A stretch of 52,097 bases of DNA, from positions 1 to 52,097 of the forward strand of contig JAKSKP010000006.1 in NCBI GenBank assembly GCA_024401635.1, written 5' to 3'. This document shows positions 43,630 to 52,097 of this stretch, one piece after another. This DNA is from Bacteroidales bacterium. Its GTDB lineage: Bacteria > Bacteroidota > Bacteroidia > Bacteroidales > UBA932. A program made the position numbers and the translations under genes. The notes beneath the pieces were generated by a model. It did not search any database. It saw nothing but the letters and a program-made list of their open reading frames with translations, and was not told where the DNA came from. Numbering within the stretch: position 1 is the stretch's first letter; every line of letters starts with the position of its first letter.

Positions 43630-44556
43630 CTATTTCTTCTTCTTGACTTCTGACGCAGGAATGACTGTTGAGTTGGTAATCTTCTTTATTGTGATTACCG
43701 GAGTGCCGTCGAATACCAGTTCCGCATTGGAAGTAACGCTCAATGTCAATGTCTTGAGCGGATTCACCTTACAATCTGCACCTGTCAGTTCGACCTCGGC
43801 GTTGGTAATGACGCCCTCTGTGGCATCAATGACCGAACTTCCCTTTGCAGACACAAAGAAATTCTCGGTTGTGGTCTTGACTGCAAGCTTTGACGAGCCT
43901 GAACTCCTGAGCCTTGCTTCCGTTGTAGCACCGGAAAGGGTCAGCTGTGAGAAATTATCACTCTCGACATTTACGTTCTTGGCCTTTACGGTGAGGTCTG
44001 CGATAGAGCTGTTCTTCGTATTTATTGAAATCTCGGGTGAATCGGCTTCGGCGATGACGGAAGACTTCTTTTCAGTCTTGACGGTCAGGCTTGACGAAAC
44101 GATTTCAAGGCCCTTGACAGATGAGGTCTCGGTGGTCTCAATCTTGAAGTTCTGTTTGGTCCTGAGAGGCGTATCGCAAGTAAGTATGGCAGAATCCTCG
44201 AGACATATCTCATTGATTTCGGCATCCTGAGGAATGTAGACCGTAGCCATAAGCACCAGCGGTGACGTATCCTTCTGCTTGAAAAGATTCTTCACCACAT
44301 CTTTGGTATACTCCTTTTCCTTAATGCCGAGGACCAGTGTACCGCCGTTAAGGAACACTGTATAGTAATTCTCTACCCTCTTGTCTATTACAAGATGAAC
44401 GTAATAGTCGCTGCCACGTTTTACTGAGACCTGGAACGTGTTGCTTGCCTCAATGGCGTTGAAGCAGGTGAAACTTTCATCCTTCTGGAATGTTTCAGCA
44501 GAGGACAAAGTGCAGAATGTGAAAACGGATGCAAGAATTGCAAATAACTTTTTCAT
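43630..44556 (-). CDS. GIN/DUF2807-like secreted beta-helix protein
   Basis: 308 residues: signal peptide (1-20), then short repeated strands that alternate Ser/Thr/Val (SSLTVKTEKKSSVIAEADSP, KNVNVESDNFSQLTLSGA), as in DUF2807 adhesin-head domains. The mature part begins ETFQKDESFTCFNAIEASN. Most likely a periplasmic or surface protein; no enzyme motif. Ends with a basic KKKK tail. Between rlmB and the dipeptidase in the valS operon. Confidence 0.65.
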   Translation of the reverse strand: MKKLFAILASVFTFCTLSSAETFQKDESFTCFNAIEASNTFQVSVKRGSDYYVHLVIDKRVENYYTVFLNGGTLVLGIKEKEYTKDVVKNLFKQKDTSPLVLMATVYIPQDAEINEICLEDSAILTCDTPLRTKQNFKIETTETSSVKGLEIVSSSLTVKTEKKSSVIAEADSPEISINTKNSSIADLTVKAKNVNVESDNFSQLTLSGATTEARLRSSGSSKLAVKTTTENFFVSAKGSSVIDATEGVITNAEVELTGADCKVNPLKTLTLSVTSNAELVFDGTPVITIKKITNSTVIPASEVKKKK

Positions 44557-44569
44557 AATGCTATAACAG

Positions 44570-45316
44570 TTAATTATTTATTCTTTGACGTACGGCCTCG
44601 AAGGCAACCAGAGCGGATGCCACTGAGACGTTGAGTGAGCCTATTTCTCCAGACTGGGGGATCCGAGCAGTTTCATCGGCAAGCGGAAGTATGGATTTTG
44701 AGATTCCGTAGCCTTCGCTGCCCATTATTATGGCCAACGGGCCAGTAAGATCCACGTCGTATATCATCTTTTCAGCCTTTTCCGAAGCGGCCACGACCTT
44801 GAAGCCGGCCTGTTGCAGACTGAATATCGCAAGCCTGAGATTGCTTACTTTGCAGGTATCAAGCCTGAGCAGGGCTCCGGCGGATGCCTTCACGGCTTCG
44901 GCGTTGACGGCGGCTCCACCTTTGGCGGGAACGATTATACCCTGGCCCCCGGCTACTTCGAGGCTTCTGGCAATTGCACCGAGGTTGCGGACATCACTCA
45001 CGCCGTCCAGTATCATCACCATAGGATTGCGGCTAAGGGCCAATGAGTTGGTAATCAGCTGTTCTATATCGACATAATCGATATTTGCGACATAGGCGAT
45101 GACACCCTGATGCGCACCTCCTTTGGCAGCACGGTTGAGCTTCTCCACCGGCACCCACTGGTATTGCACTTCCCTTTCGGCTATAAGCTGCATCAGTTCC
45201 CTGTACTGGGGGCCGTCCATGCCCTGCTTGAGTAGTATCTTGTCGAACTTGCGTCCGCAACGCAGGGCCTCGATGACGGGATGCATCCCGAACAGATATT
45301 GCATTTTCTCTTCCAT
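44570..45316 (-). CDS. rlmB: RlmB-type 23S rRNA 2'-O-ribose methyltransferase
   Basis: 248 residues. The N-terminal L7Ae-like domain (FGMHPVIEALRCG) and SpoU knot motifs (LDGVSDVRNLGAIARSLEV, IIMGSEGYGISK, IPQSGEIGSLNVSVASAL) are complete. It methylates a 23S rRNA guanosine ribose (RlmB target G2251 in E. coli) or a tRNA. A second TrmH family gene lies at 23.9 kb. It starts 4 bases after the ABC-F stop and is part of the valS operon. Confidence 0.9.
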   Translation of the reverse strand: MEEKMQYLFGMHPVIEALRCGRKFDKILLKQGMDGPQYRELMQLIAEREVQYQWVPVEKLNRAAKGGAHQGVIAYVANIDYVDIEQLITNSLALSRNPMVMILDGVSDVRNLGAIARSLEVAGGQGIIVPAKGGAAVNAEAVKASAGALLRLDTCKVSNLRLAIFSLQQAGFKVVAASEKAEKMIYDVDLTGPLAIIMGSEGYGISKSILPLADETARIPQSGEIGSLNVSVASALVAFEAVRQRINN

Positions 45317-45320
45317 ATTA

Positions 45321-47300
45321 TTATTCCAAACTTTCTATCAGTCCCTCCCATTCGGCTGTCCTGGCATCCAGCAGGCTCTTGCACTGCAGGTATTTGTCCG
45401 TCATTCCCATGATGTCGGCGCCTTCCTCCGGATTGGCAAGCCGCTCTTCAATCTCCTTGAGTTCCTTTTCCTTGCTCTCTATCACCTCTTCCAACTTCGC
45501 TATCTGCTGGCGTATCTTCCTCTCCTCCTTGGACACGAAGCCCTTGCCTGAAGGTGCATCCTTAGGTTTGGCTTTGGACACGTCCTCCGCTGCACTCTTG
45601 CGTGAACTATCCGTATCCGGGACAGTCTTGGTGTCATTATGACGCTCCAGTTCGTTGAGGGATTCCAATTTCCTGCGGTACAGATAGTCCTGTATTCCGC
45701 CAAGGTGTTCGCTGACGCGGCCGTCACGGAACTCATATACCTTATCTACCAGGCCGTCAAGGAAATCCCGGTCGTGGCTCACAATGATCAACGTGCCGTC
45801 ATATGCCTGCAGGGCCTGTTTCAAAACATCCTTGCTTCGGATGTCCATATGGTTCGTCGGCTCATCCAGAGCCAGAAGGTTGTATGGCCTTAACATAAGT
45901 TTCGCCATCGCAAGCCTGGCCCTCTCTCCTCCGCTCAGCACGCTCACTCTCTTGTCGATGTCCTCACCTTTGAACAGGAAAGCGGCAAGAATGTCGCGGA
46001 GTTTCGTCCTGATATCCCCGACAGCAATGTCATCAAGCGTACCGAACACAGTATTGTTGCGGTCCAGCACATCCTCCTGATTCTGCTGATAATAGCCTAT
46101 ATTCACGTTATAGCCTACCTTCGCCTCGCCGGCAGCAGGTTCCAACTGCTTCATTATCACACGCATAAGCGTGGTCTTACCTTCTCCGTTCCTTCCGACG
46201 AGGGCCACCTTCTCCCCTCTCTTTATCTCTATGTCAGCATCGCTGAACACGGTCTTCAAACCGGAGCCGTCCGCCGCACGGTCATCGGCGTAAGCGGCCT
46301 TAAGACCCACAGCCTTGAAAACCACGTCCCCGCTTCTGGGCGCCGGAGGGAACTTGACGGAAAGCGTACTCTTGTCCTCAAGGTCTATCTCTATCCTGTC
46401 CAGTTTGTCCAGGGCCTTGATTCTGGACTGCACCTGATTGGATTTCGTAGGTTTGTAGCGGAAACGTTCGATGAACTCCTCAGTCTTCTCTATCATCCTC
46501 TGCTGGTTCTCGAAAGCTGCCCTCTGCTGCTCCATACGCTCCGCGCGAAGCTGAAGATATCTGGAATACGGCACCTTGTAGTCGTGAATGTGCCCGAGCA
46601 TTATCTCCACAGTGCGGTTGGTGACCGTGTCAAGGAACTTCCTGTCGTGTGAAATGACCACGATGGCAGATTTGTTGGCCGCAAGATATTCCTCGAGCCA
46701 CTCGATGCTCTCTATGTCAAGGTGGTTGGTAGGCTCGTCGAGGAGCAGCACGTCCGGATGTCTGAGCAGAATCTTTGCAAGTTCTATGCGCATGTTCCAG
46801 CCCTGGGAGAACGTCTCCGTAGGACGTTGCAGTTCGTTGTCCTTGAATCCCAGGCCCCTGAGGGTCCTCCTGGCCTGCACCTCAGGCATTTCGCTATGGA
46901 TAAGCGCCAGGGAATCAGTCAATTCATTCATACGGACCATCAGGGCATTGTACTCCTTGCTCTCGTAATCGGACCTGGACGCTATCTCTGCGCTGACCTC
47001 TTCCAACTCCTTTTCCTTGGCATTGGCCTCGTCGAAGGCCGTCATCGTCTCCTCCAGCACACTGCGTCCGCGATGATGTTCCATTATCTGGGGCAGATAG
47101 CCCACCCTGCATCCTGCTGGCACACATACCTTGCCTCTGGTTGGGGTCTGAAGACCGCAGATGAGCTTCAGAAGCGTACTCTTGCCCGCCCCGTTCTTGC
47201 CGGTAAGGCCTATGCGGTCCTGCTCGCTGATATGGAAATTGATATCATCGAGCAGAGTGAAACCTCCGAAGGCCACGGTAAGATTATTGACGGATATCAT
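45321..47300 (-). CDS. ABC-F family ATP-binding protein
   Basis: 659 residues: two ATPase halves with Walker A GKNGAGKST and GRNGEGKTT, Walker B LLLDEPTNHLD and LLALDEPTNHMD, signature motifs FSQGWNMR (first, atypical LSGG) and LSGGERARLAM (second), and a long linker helix pair (about 245-310). No membrane domain. A charged C-terminal coiled coil (about 540-659) resembles that of Uup/YdiF-type members. ABC-F proteins act on the ribosome; some give antibiotic resistance, but this gene's operon partners suggest a housekeeping role. It overlaps tatC by 4 bases. Confidence 0.92.
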   Translation of the reverse strand: MISVNNLTVAFGGFTLLDDINFHISEQDRIGLTGKNGAGKSTLLKLICGLQTPTRGKVCVPAGCRVGYLPQIMEHHRGRSVLEETMTAFDEANAKEKELEEVSAEIASRSDYESKEYNALMVRMNELTDSLALIHSEMPEVQARRTLRGLGFKDNELQRPTETFSQGWNMRIELAKILLRHPDVLLLDEPTNHLDIESIEWLEEYLAANKSAIVVISHDRKFLDTVTNRTVEIMLGHIHDYKVPYSRYLQLRAERMEQQRAAFENQQRMIEKTEEFIERFRYKPTKSNQVQSRIKALDKLDRIEIDLEDKSTLSVKFPPAPRSGDVVFKAVGLKAAYADDRAADGSGLKTVFSDADIEIKRGEKVALVGRNGEGKTTLMRVIMKQLEPAAGEAKVGYNVNIGYYQQNQEDVLDRNNTVFGTLDDIAVGDIRTKLRDILAAFLFKGEDIDKRVSVLSGGERARLAMAKLMLRPYNLLALDEPTNHMDIRSKDVLKQALQAYDGTLIIVSHDRDFLDGLVDKVYEFRDGRVSEHLGGIQDYLYRRKLESLNELERHNDTKTVPDTDSSRKSAAEDVSKAKPKDAPSGKGFVSKEERKIRQQIAKLEEVIESKEKELKEIEERLANPEEGADIMGMTDKYLQCKSLLDARTAEWEGLIESLE

Positions 47301-48049
47301 TGCTCTGCTTCTTTTTTGCTGAAAAGTATGCTCAATTCATACAGGCCGTATAGGGGGATTGAAACCAATATCATGGACCCGAGGTCGGCCGGAGTGATGG
47401 CCGCTGCAAGTATAAGAACCGCCACCAGGGCATATCTCCTTCCCTTTTTCAGCATCGGCCTCGTCAAAATGCCGACCGATGACAATGCCATTATCAGCAC
47501 CGGGAACTCGAAGACAAGGCCTATGACGAGCACCATGCTCGCAAAAAGGGAAATGTAGCTCTGAAGGGAAAAGCTGTTGACAACGCTCTCTGACACGGTA
47601 TAGCCCTGAAAGAACGAGAGGCAGACCGGCAGCAATATGAAATATCCCACAAGCACGCCCAGATAGAACAGACCTCCAGACATAAGGAAGGCCCTTGACA
47701 CTCCCCTTTTCTCCCTGTCGTACAGAGCAGGCGCGATGAAACGCCATATCTCCCATATTATGTAAGGGAAAGCGAGCACAAGACCCAGCATGAAGGAAAC
47801 CCTGAGATGGACCATGAACTGGCCGGAAATCTCCAGGTTCACAATGTGCACATCGCTGTGCAGAGGGAACCATCGGTAAATGAAAAAATCCGGGGAAGTC
47901 GGTGCAAGAATCAGTCTGTCAAAAAGAAAATTCCTGAATACAAGGCCCAGGACGGTCATTATGCAGACCGCCGCGAGAGACCTCAGCAAGGTCCCTCTCA
48001 ACGCATCCAGGTGATCCCAAAAGCTAAGTTCTGTGCTTTCAGAAGCCAC
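47297..48049 (-). CDS. tatC: Twin-arginine translocase subunit TatC
   Basis: 250 residues with six membrane helices; starts at GTG 48049 immediately after the tatA TAA. The N-terminal WDHLDALRGTLLRS fits the conserved HL.ELR motif, and FYLGVLVGYFI is typical of the fourth-helix region. TatC is the receptor for folded proteins carrying a twin-arginine signal. No TatB is seen; in many Bacteroidota TatA serves both roles. Confidence 0.93.
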   Translation of the reverse strand: MASESTELSFWDHLDALRGTLLRSLAAVCIMTVLGLVFRNFLFDRLILAPTSPDFFIYRWFPLHSDVHIVNLEISGQFMVHLRVSFMLGLVLAFPYIIWEIWRFIAPALYDREKRGVSRAFLMSGGLFYLGVLVGYFILLPVCLSFFQGYTVSESVVNSFSLQSYISLFASMVLVIGLVFEFPVLIMALSSVGILTRPMLKKGRRYALVAVLILAAAITPADLGSMILVSIPLYGLYELSILFSKKEAEQ

Positions 48050-48289
48050 TTACTTGGTCTTTTCTATTTTATCGGGCTCAAGAACCTTTTCCTCTTTCTT
48101 GCTGTCAGGATCCAGATCCTTGCTGACCTCGTCCATACCGTTCTTGAATTCCTTGACACCTTTACCCAGTCCACGCATCAGCTCAGGAATCTTCTTGCCT
48201 CCGAACAGAAGCAGTATGACGAGAACGATTACGACTATTTGCCAGGGGCCGAATACACCCAGGGGCACAATTGCGAGTGATGTGTTCAT
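48050..48289 (-). CDS. tatA: Twin-arginine translocase subunit TatA
   Basis: 79 residues: one membrane helix (about 13-30, [21 protein letters not shown]), the amphipathic helix motif [16 protein letters not shown], and a charged Lys/Glu/Asp tail. It forms the Tat pore with TatC. It is 6 bases after the valS stop. Confidence 0.93.
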   Translation of the reverse strand: MNTSLAIVPLGVFGPWQIVVIVLVILLLFGGKKIPELMRGLGKGVKEFKNGMDEVSKDLDPDSKKEEKVLEPDKIEKTK

Positions 48290-48295
48290 AATAAC

Positions 48296-50992
48296 TCAGT
48301 ATTTAAGTGCGTTCAATGAAGCTTCTATGGTGGCAATCCTCTCCAGACAGTCGCTTTCCTTCTTCCGTTCGACAGCGATGACCGCCTCGGGAGCGTGAGC
48401 GACAAATCCTGCATTGGACAGCTTGCCGCGCACGGATGCGAGGAATTTCTTCTGATATTCTAGTTCGGAGTTCAGTTTTACGATCTCCTCCTCGGCATTG
48501 ATGTGTCCTGCAAGTTCAACGGATACCTTCGTAGTGCCGATCACAAAGGAAACCGCGGCGCTCCGGCTCTCCCCTTCGCTTATCTCCACATTGGCAAGTT
48601 TTGCCACAACAGGTACGAGGTATTTGGGGAACGCTTTATCTATCAACACCTTGAGACTGTCCTTCGGACTGAGGTTCTTGCTCTGGCGCACATTGCGTAT
48701 GCCGGCGACCGTTTCCTGGGCTATGGCGAAATCGTCGATGACGGCATTGTCGAAAGCACCGGCAACAGGATAATCCTGAAGCATTATGGTGCTTCCTTCA
48801 GCCCTCTGCTCCATCGACTGCCACAACTCCTCGGTGATGAAAGGCATAAATGGATGAACAAGACGGAGAAGTTTGTCGAAGAAGGTCTTGGTGGCATTGA
48901 ATGTCTCGATGTCTATTCCCTGGCCGTAAGCAGGCTTCACTATTTCCAGATACCATGAACAGAATTCATCCCAGAACAGCTTGTATATTGCCATCAGGGC
49001 ATCGCTGATACGGAACTTGTTGAAATGGTCGTCCACAGTGTCGATGGTCTTGTCCAGAAGGTTGGAGAACCACTTTACCGCCAGTGCTGACGACTCGCTC
49101 TGCCTGGCATCCGTATCCACCTTCCAACCGTTCACAAGGCGGAAAGCGTTCCACATCTTGCCGCAGAAATTCCTGCCCTGTTCCACCTGCGAATCATCAT
49201 ATAGAATGTCATTGCCGGCTGAAGAGCAGAGAAGCATACCCATTCTGACGGCATCCGCACCGTATTTTTCAATAAGAGTGATGGGATCCGGAGAGTTTCC
49301 GAGCTGCTTGCTCATCTTCCTTCCGAGTTTATCCCTTACAATGCCCGTGAAGTAAACGTTGCCGAAAGGCACGTCATTGAGATATTCCTCACCGGCCATA
49401 ATCATACGTGCAACCCAGAAGAAGATGATATCCGGGCCTGTAACCAGGTCATTTGTAGGATAATAGTATTTGATTTCCTTGTTGCCGGGATTGTTGATGC
49501 CGTCGAAAAGGCTGATGGGCCAGAGCCAGCTGCTGAACCAGGTGTCGAGGGCGTCCTCGTCACGCGTGAGAGCATCGGCTGTCAGATTTTCGTAACCTTT
49601 AATCTGACGGGCCTTTGCAAGAGCATCCGCTTCATTCAGAGCAACTACGAACCGTTCCTCCTCCCCTTCGGCCACAGGCAGGAACCAGGCGGGGATGCGG
49701 TGCCCCCACCACAGCTGGCGGCTGATGCACCAGTCCTGGATGTTCTCCAGCCAGTTACGGTAAGTGGTGACGTACTTGGTGGGATGGAACTTGATCTTGC
49801 CTTCCAGAACCGGAGGAAGGGCGATGTCGGCGAAATGCTTCATCTTCAGGAACCACTGTCTGCACAGACGGGGTTCCACTGCGGTATCCTGGTTTCTTTC
49901 TGAATATCCTACCTTATTGTCGTAATCCTCGACTTTCTCGAACAGCGAAGCTTTCTCCAGATCAACGGCAATCTGCCTGCGTACGTCCATACGGTCCATA
50001 CCGACATAGAGGCCGGCCTCGGGCGAAAGCGTTCCGTCAGGGTTGAAAATGTCTATAGTCTGCAGATTGTGAGCCTTGCCCAGAGCATAGTCGTTGACGT
50101 CATGGGCCGGAGTCACCTTGAGGCAGCCGGTACCGAACTCAATGTCGACATAGCGGTCCTCAATCACCGGTATCACGCGGTTGACAAGAGGTACAATGAC
50201 CTTGTGGCCGCGCAGCCACTGGTTCTTGGGGTCCTTGGGATTGATGCACATCGCGGTATCACCCATAATGGTCTCGGGACGCGTTGTGGCGACCACTGCA
50301 TACCAGCGGCCGTCGGCATCCTGATGAAGGACCTCCCCTTCTATGCCCAGAGGCTTGACGGGATTGGTGTCCGTATCTGCCACATAGTAACGCAGGTAAT
50401 ATAGTTTCGACTTTTCATCCCTGTATATAACCTCCTCGGTAGAAAGCACGGTCTGGGCTTTGGGATCCCAGTTCACCATCCTCAATCCCCTGTAGATCAG
50501 TCCCTTTTCATAAAGGTCCACGAACACCCTCATCACGGATTCGCTGCGTACGTCGTCCATAGTGAAGGCAGTGCGGTCCCAGTCGCAGGAGGTTCCCAGC
50601 CTCTTGAGCTGTTCCAGAATGATTCCTCCGTGCTCTTCCTTCCACTCCCAGGCATATTTGAGGAATTCCTCCCTGGTCAGGTCGCGTTTCTTTATACCCA
50701 TCGAGGCAAGACGGTTCACCACCTTTGCCTCCGTGGCAATGGAAGCGTGATCGGTGCCGGGCACCCAGCAGGCATTGAAGCCCTTCATACGCGCGTGCCT
50801 TACGAGCACGTCCTGTATGGTCTCGTTCAGAACGTGTCCCATATGGAGTATGCCCGTCACGTTGGGCGGCGGAATCACCACCGTATAAGCCGGTCTGTTG
50901 TCGGGAGTGCTGTGAAAGAAGTGCTTCTCCAGCCAATATTTGTACCATTTGCCTTCGACTGACGAAGGATTGTATTTTGCATCAAGTTCCAT
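48296..50992 (-). CDS. valS: Valyl-tRNA synthetase
   Basis: 898 residues, typical length. The HIGH motif is HMGH (50-53) in [20 protein letters not shown] is [12 protein letters not shown] (about 550); the editing CP1 domain has [13 protein letters not shown]. The C-terminal arm includes the tRNA-binding coiled coil ([19 protein letters not shown]). It charges tRNA-Val and heads a leftward operon with tatA, tatC, ABC-F, rlmB, DUF2807 and dipeptidase. The ATG at 50992 gives the usual [17 protein letters not shown] start. Confidence 0.98.
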   Translation of the reverse strand: MELDAKYNPSSVEGKWYKYWLEKHFFHSTPDNRPAYTVVIPPPNVTGILHMGHVLNETIQDVLVRHARMKGFNACWVPGTDHASIATEAKVVNRLASMGIKKRDLTREEFLKYAWEWKEEHGGIILEQLKRLGTSCDWDRTAFTMDDVRSESVMRVFVDLYEKGLIYRGLRMVNWDPKAQTVLSTEEVIYRDEKSKLYYLRYYVADTDTNPVKPLGIEGEVLHQDADGRWYAVVATTRPETIMGDTAMCINPKDPKNQWLRGHKVIVPLVNRVIPVIEDRYVDIEFGTGCLKVTPAHDVNDYALGKAHNLQTIDIFNPDGTLSPEAGLYVGMDRMDVRRQIAVDLEKASLFEKVEDYDNKVGYSERNQDTAVEPRLCRQWFLKMKHFADIALPPVLEGKIKFHPTKYVTTYRNWLENIQDWCISRQLWWGHRIPAWFLPVAEGEEERFVVALNEADALAKARQIKGYENLTADALTRDEDALDTWFSSWLWPISLFDGINNPGNKEIKYYYPTNDLVTGPDIIFFWVARMIMAGEEYLNDVPFGNVYFTGIVRDKLGRKMSKQLGNSPDPITLIEKYGADAVRMGMLLCSSAGNDILYDDSQVEQGRNFCGKMWNAFRLVNGWKVDTDARQSESSALAVKWFSNLLDKTIDTVDDHFNKFRISDALMAIYKLFWDEFCSWYLEIVKPAYGQGIDIETFNATKTFFDKLLRLVHPFMPFITEELWQSMEQRAEGSTIMLQDYPVAGAFDNAVIDDFAIAQETVAGIRNVRQSKNLSPKDSLKVLIDKAFPKYLVPVVAKLANVEISEGESRSAAVSFVIGTTKVSVELAGHINAEEEIVKLNSELEYQKKFLASVRGKLSNAGFVAHAPEAVIAVERKKESDCLERIATIEASLNALKY

Positions 50993-51019
50993 TCTATTCC
51001 CAAATTACATTATATCTTA

Positions 51020-51027
51020 CAAAGATA
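51020..51027 (-). promoter_or_regulatory. -7 box of the valS operon
   Basis: Leftward TATCTTTG, 27 bases before the valS ATG. No TTG at -33. Confidence 0.5.
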
Positions 51028-51038
51028 CGTTTTTTTTA

Positions 51039-51046
51039 GTAACTTT
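51039..51046 (+). promoter_or_regulatory. -7 box of the DUF3467-maf operon
   Basis: TAACTTTG, 24 bases before the DUF3467 ATG, opposed to the valS box 11 bases away. Confidence 0.5.
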
Positions 51047-51070
51047 GTTTGTTGTTAACATATATATGTT

Positions 51071-51373
51071 ATGGAAGAGAAAAAAGAACTTTCAATCAAC
51101 CTCAAGCCCGAGATTGCTTCAGGCAAGTATTCCAACCTTGCGCTCATAACCCACAGCCGCAACGAATTCATCCTCGATTTCGCCGCAATGCTGCCCGGCA
51201 TTCCCCAGCCTGACGTCGTTTCACGCATAATAATGAATCCCGAGCACGCCAAAAGGCTGCTTCTCGCGCTTCAGGACAATATCGCAAAATACGAGGCACA
51301 GTATTCCAAAATAGGCATTCAGGATGCCCCCACGCCCGGTTTCCCGGTGAACGGCAACGGGACTAAATCATAA
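51071..51373 (+). CDS. DUF3467 protein
   Basis: 100 residues. The family-like core is KPEIASGKYSNLALITHSRNEFILDFAAMLPG (positions about 12-43) followed by RIIMNPEHAKRLLLALQDNIAKYEAQY; the tail is Pro/Gly/Asn-rich. DUF3467 resembles a small helical-beta protein of unknown role, common and single-copy in Bacteroidota. Maf starts 9 bases after its stop. Confidence 0.85.
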   Translation: MEEKKELSINLKPEIASGKYSNLALITHSRNEFILDFAAMLPGIPQPDVVSRIIMNPEHAKRLLLALQDNIAKYEAQYSKIGIQDAPTPGFPVNGNGTKS

Positions 51374-51382
51374 GCGGACGAT

Positions 51383-51943
51383 ATGAGGATAATTCTCGCT
51401 TCCGGTTCCCCGCGCCGCAGGGAACTGATGCAGCAGATGGGGTTGAACTTCGAGGTGGATGCCAACACCTCCTTTGCCGAGATTGTTCCCGACGGAGCCG
51501 ACCCCTTCGATGTTCCTTCCATCTTTGCCGAAGGCAAGGCGGAGGGTTTCCACAGACCATTGAAAGAAGATGAAGTCCTGGTATCAGCCGACACCATCGT
51601 AATTTGTGACGGTAAGATTCTTGGCAAGCCGCATACTCCGCAGGTTGCCAGGGATATGCTCGAGCAGCTGAGCGGCAAGACCCATCACGTGGTAAGCGCC
51701 GTATGTGTACGAACTTCAGACAAGTGCCTGCTCGAGAGCGACACAGCCACGGTACACTTCAAGACATTGACAAACAAAGAGATAGATTATTATATAGAGC
51801 ACTGCTCCCCTCTCGACAAGGCAGGCGCCTACGGCATTCAGGAATGGATAGGTCTGGTCGGCATCACCCACATCGAGGGCAGTTTCTACACCATTATGGG
51901 CCTTCCCACCCATCTGCTCTACTCCCTGCTTCAAAAAATCTGA
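51383..51943 (+). CDS. maf: Maf-family nucleotide pyrophosphatase
   Basis: 186 residues. The N-terminal ASGSPRRRELM motif, SADTIVICDGKILGKPH and a terminal IEGSFYTIMGLPTHLL fit Maf/YhdE-type enzymes, which hydrolyse dTTP, UTP or modified nucleotides. Length matches. It may be a house-cleaning enzyme. Second gene after DUF3467. Confidence 0.93.
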   Translation: MRIILASGSPRRRELMQQMGLNFEVDANTSFAEIVPDGADPFDVPSIFAEGKAEGFHRPLKEDEVLVSADTIVICDGKILGKPHTPQVARDMLEQLSGKTHHVVSAVCVRTSDKCLLESDTATVHFKTLTNKEIDYYIEHCSPLDKAGAYGIQEWIGLVGITHIEGSFYTIMGLPTHLLYSLLQKI

Positions 51944-52036
51944 ATACCGTTACGCCGGTGCTCTATTTCGTGTATAGGTAATTTCGCAAATGGAAATTTA
52001 CGGTTGGCAAAATGGGATTTTCATCGAGGCAATTCA

Positions 52037-52097
52037 CTATTGCTTGAAACCAGACAGCCATTCCGTCATCAGATTCAGGACCTCCGGAGCAAATGTC
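52037..52097 (-). CDS. C-terminal fragment of an unidentified gene, probably a hydrolase
   Basis: The last 19 residues of a leftward frame enter at the window's right edge (TFAPEVLNLMTEWLSGFKQ, stop at 52037-52039). The pattern resembles the C-terminal helix of alpha/beta hydrolases, whose final His often sits just before such a segment, but this is too short for a firm call. The 93 bases between maf and this stop show no clear terminator. Confidence 0.35.
   Translation of the reverse strand, partial: TFAPEVLNLMTEWLSGFKQ

Noticed and set aside
45321-47300. ABC-F protein as an antibiotic resistance factor
   Set aside because: Housekeeping operon context and general domain features do not support a resistance subclass.
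1-52097. Mobile elements, CRISPR arrays, tRNA or rRNA genes
   Set aside because: No transposase, integrase, phage structural gene, spaced direct repeats or tRNA-like folds were seen in reading both strands by eye; a tRNAscan and CRISPR search would settle it.

Overview
The window is a stretch of ordinary chromosome from a member of the Bacteroidota, almost certainly order Bacteroidales. The evidence is the gene families present (TamL-type Omp85 lipoprotein, PorT-like and PorP/SprF-like outer-membrane barrels, a 57-residue Hc1 histone-like protein, DUF4252, DUF3467, a short pyruvoyl Psd, a PPi-type phosphofructokinase), the repeated Bacteroidota -7 promoter box TAnnTTTG (often with TTG 19-20 bases upstream), AT-rich gaps between roughly 50% GC genes, and the near absence of Shine-Dalgarno-like sequences. 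The genus cannot be read from the sequence. I see no rRNA, tRNA, CRISPR array, insertion sequence or prophage.

Layout. 1-5.2 kb: start of rho, lptD, and a divergent amidase-mlaD pair (envelope). 5.3-8.0 kb: dnaA and rpe meeting birA. 8.0-12.1 kb: rsfS-ftsH-cdsA-psd, then the tiny hc1. 12.1-21.0 kb: a six-gene leftward operon ligA-yihY-rel/spoT-lipoprotein-porT-ispG. 21.1-26.8 kb: a rightward run pfkA-alpha-amylase-rRNA methylase-tamL, converging on a leftward operon at 26.8-32.7 kb (secreted lipase lipoprotein, PorP-like barrel, rarA, patatin-Omp85). 32.8-34.1 kb: an ECF sigma factor with a membrane protein and a DUF4252 protein. 34.2-34.8 kb: an orphan gene bracketed by two large hairpin regions. 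35.0-39.9 kb: an rlmD-type methylase, Na+/Ca2+ exchanger, cysteate-synthase-like PLP enzyme and acyltransferase. 39.9-42.7 kb: queA and, across a 450-base AT-rich gap full of TTTACAA/TTGTAAA sites, a small HTH regulator with a dihydroorotate-dehydrogenase-like partner. 42.7-51.0 kb: a leftward operon valS-tatA-tatC-ABC-F-rlmB-DUF2807-dipeptidase. 51.0-52.1 kb: DUF3467 gene, maf and the tail of another gene.

Functional themes. Most genes serve envelope building (LptD, MlaD, amidase, TamL, CdsA, Psd, Tat, patatin-barrel, barrels with type IX flavour), translation and RNA modification (ValS, QueA, RlmD/RlmB-type methylases, RsfS, ABC-F) and replication/repair (DnaA, LigA, RarA). Genes are packed with many ATGA or one-base overlaps, so most operons are probably translationally coupled.

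The most interesting signals are regulatory: an operator array upstream of the HTH/DHOD-like pair in which the -7 box sits inside a palindrome; promoters whose -7 box ends only 4-5 bases before the start codon (rlmD, queA, lipase), predicting leaderless mRNAs; a palindrome-dense region and a perfect 22-bp inverted repeat on either side of the orphan gene; and an alpha-amylase whose conserved N-terminus is intact but has no ATG, GTG or TTG start. I did not find a clear new defence or mobile system.
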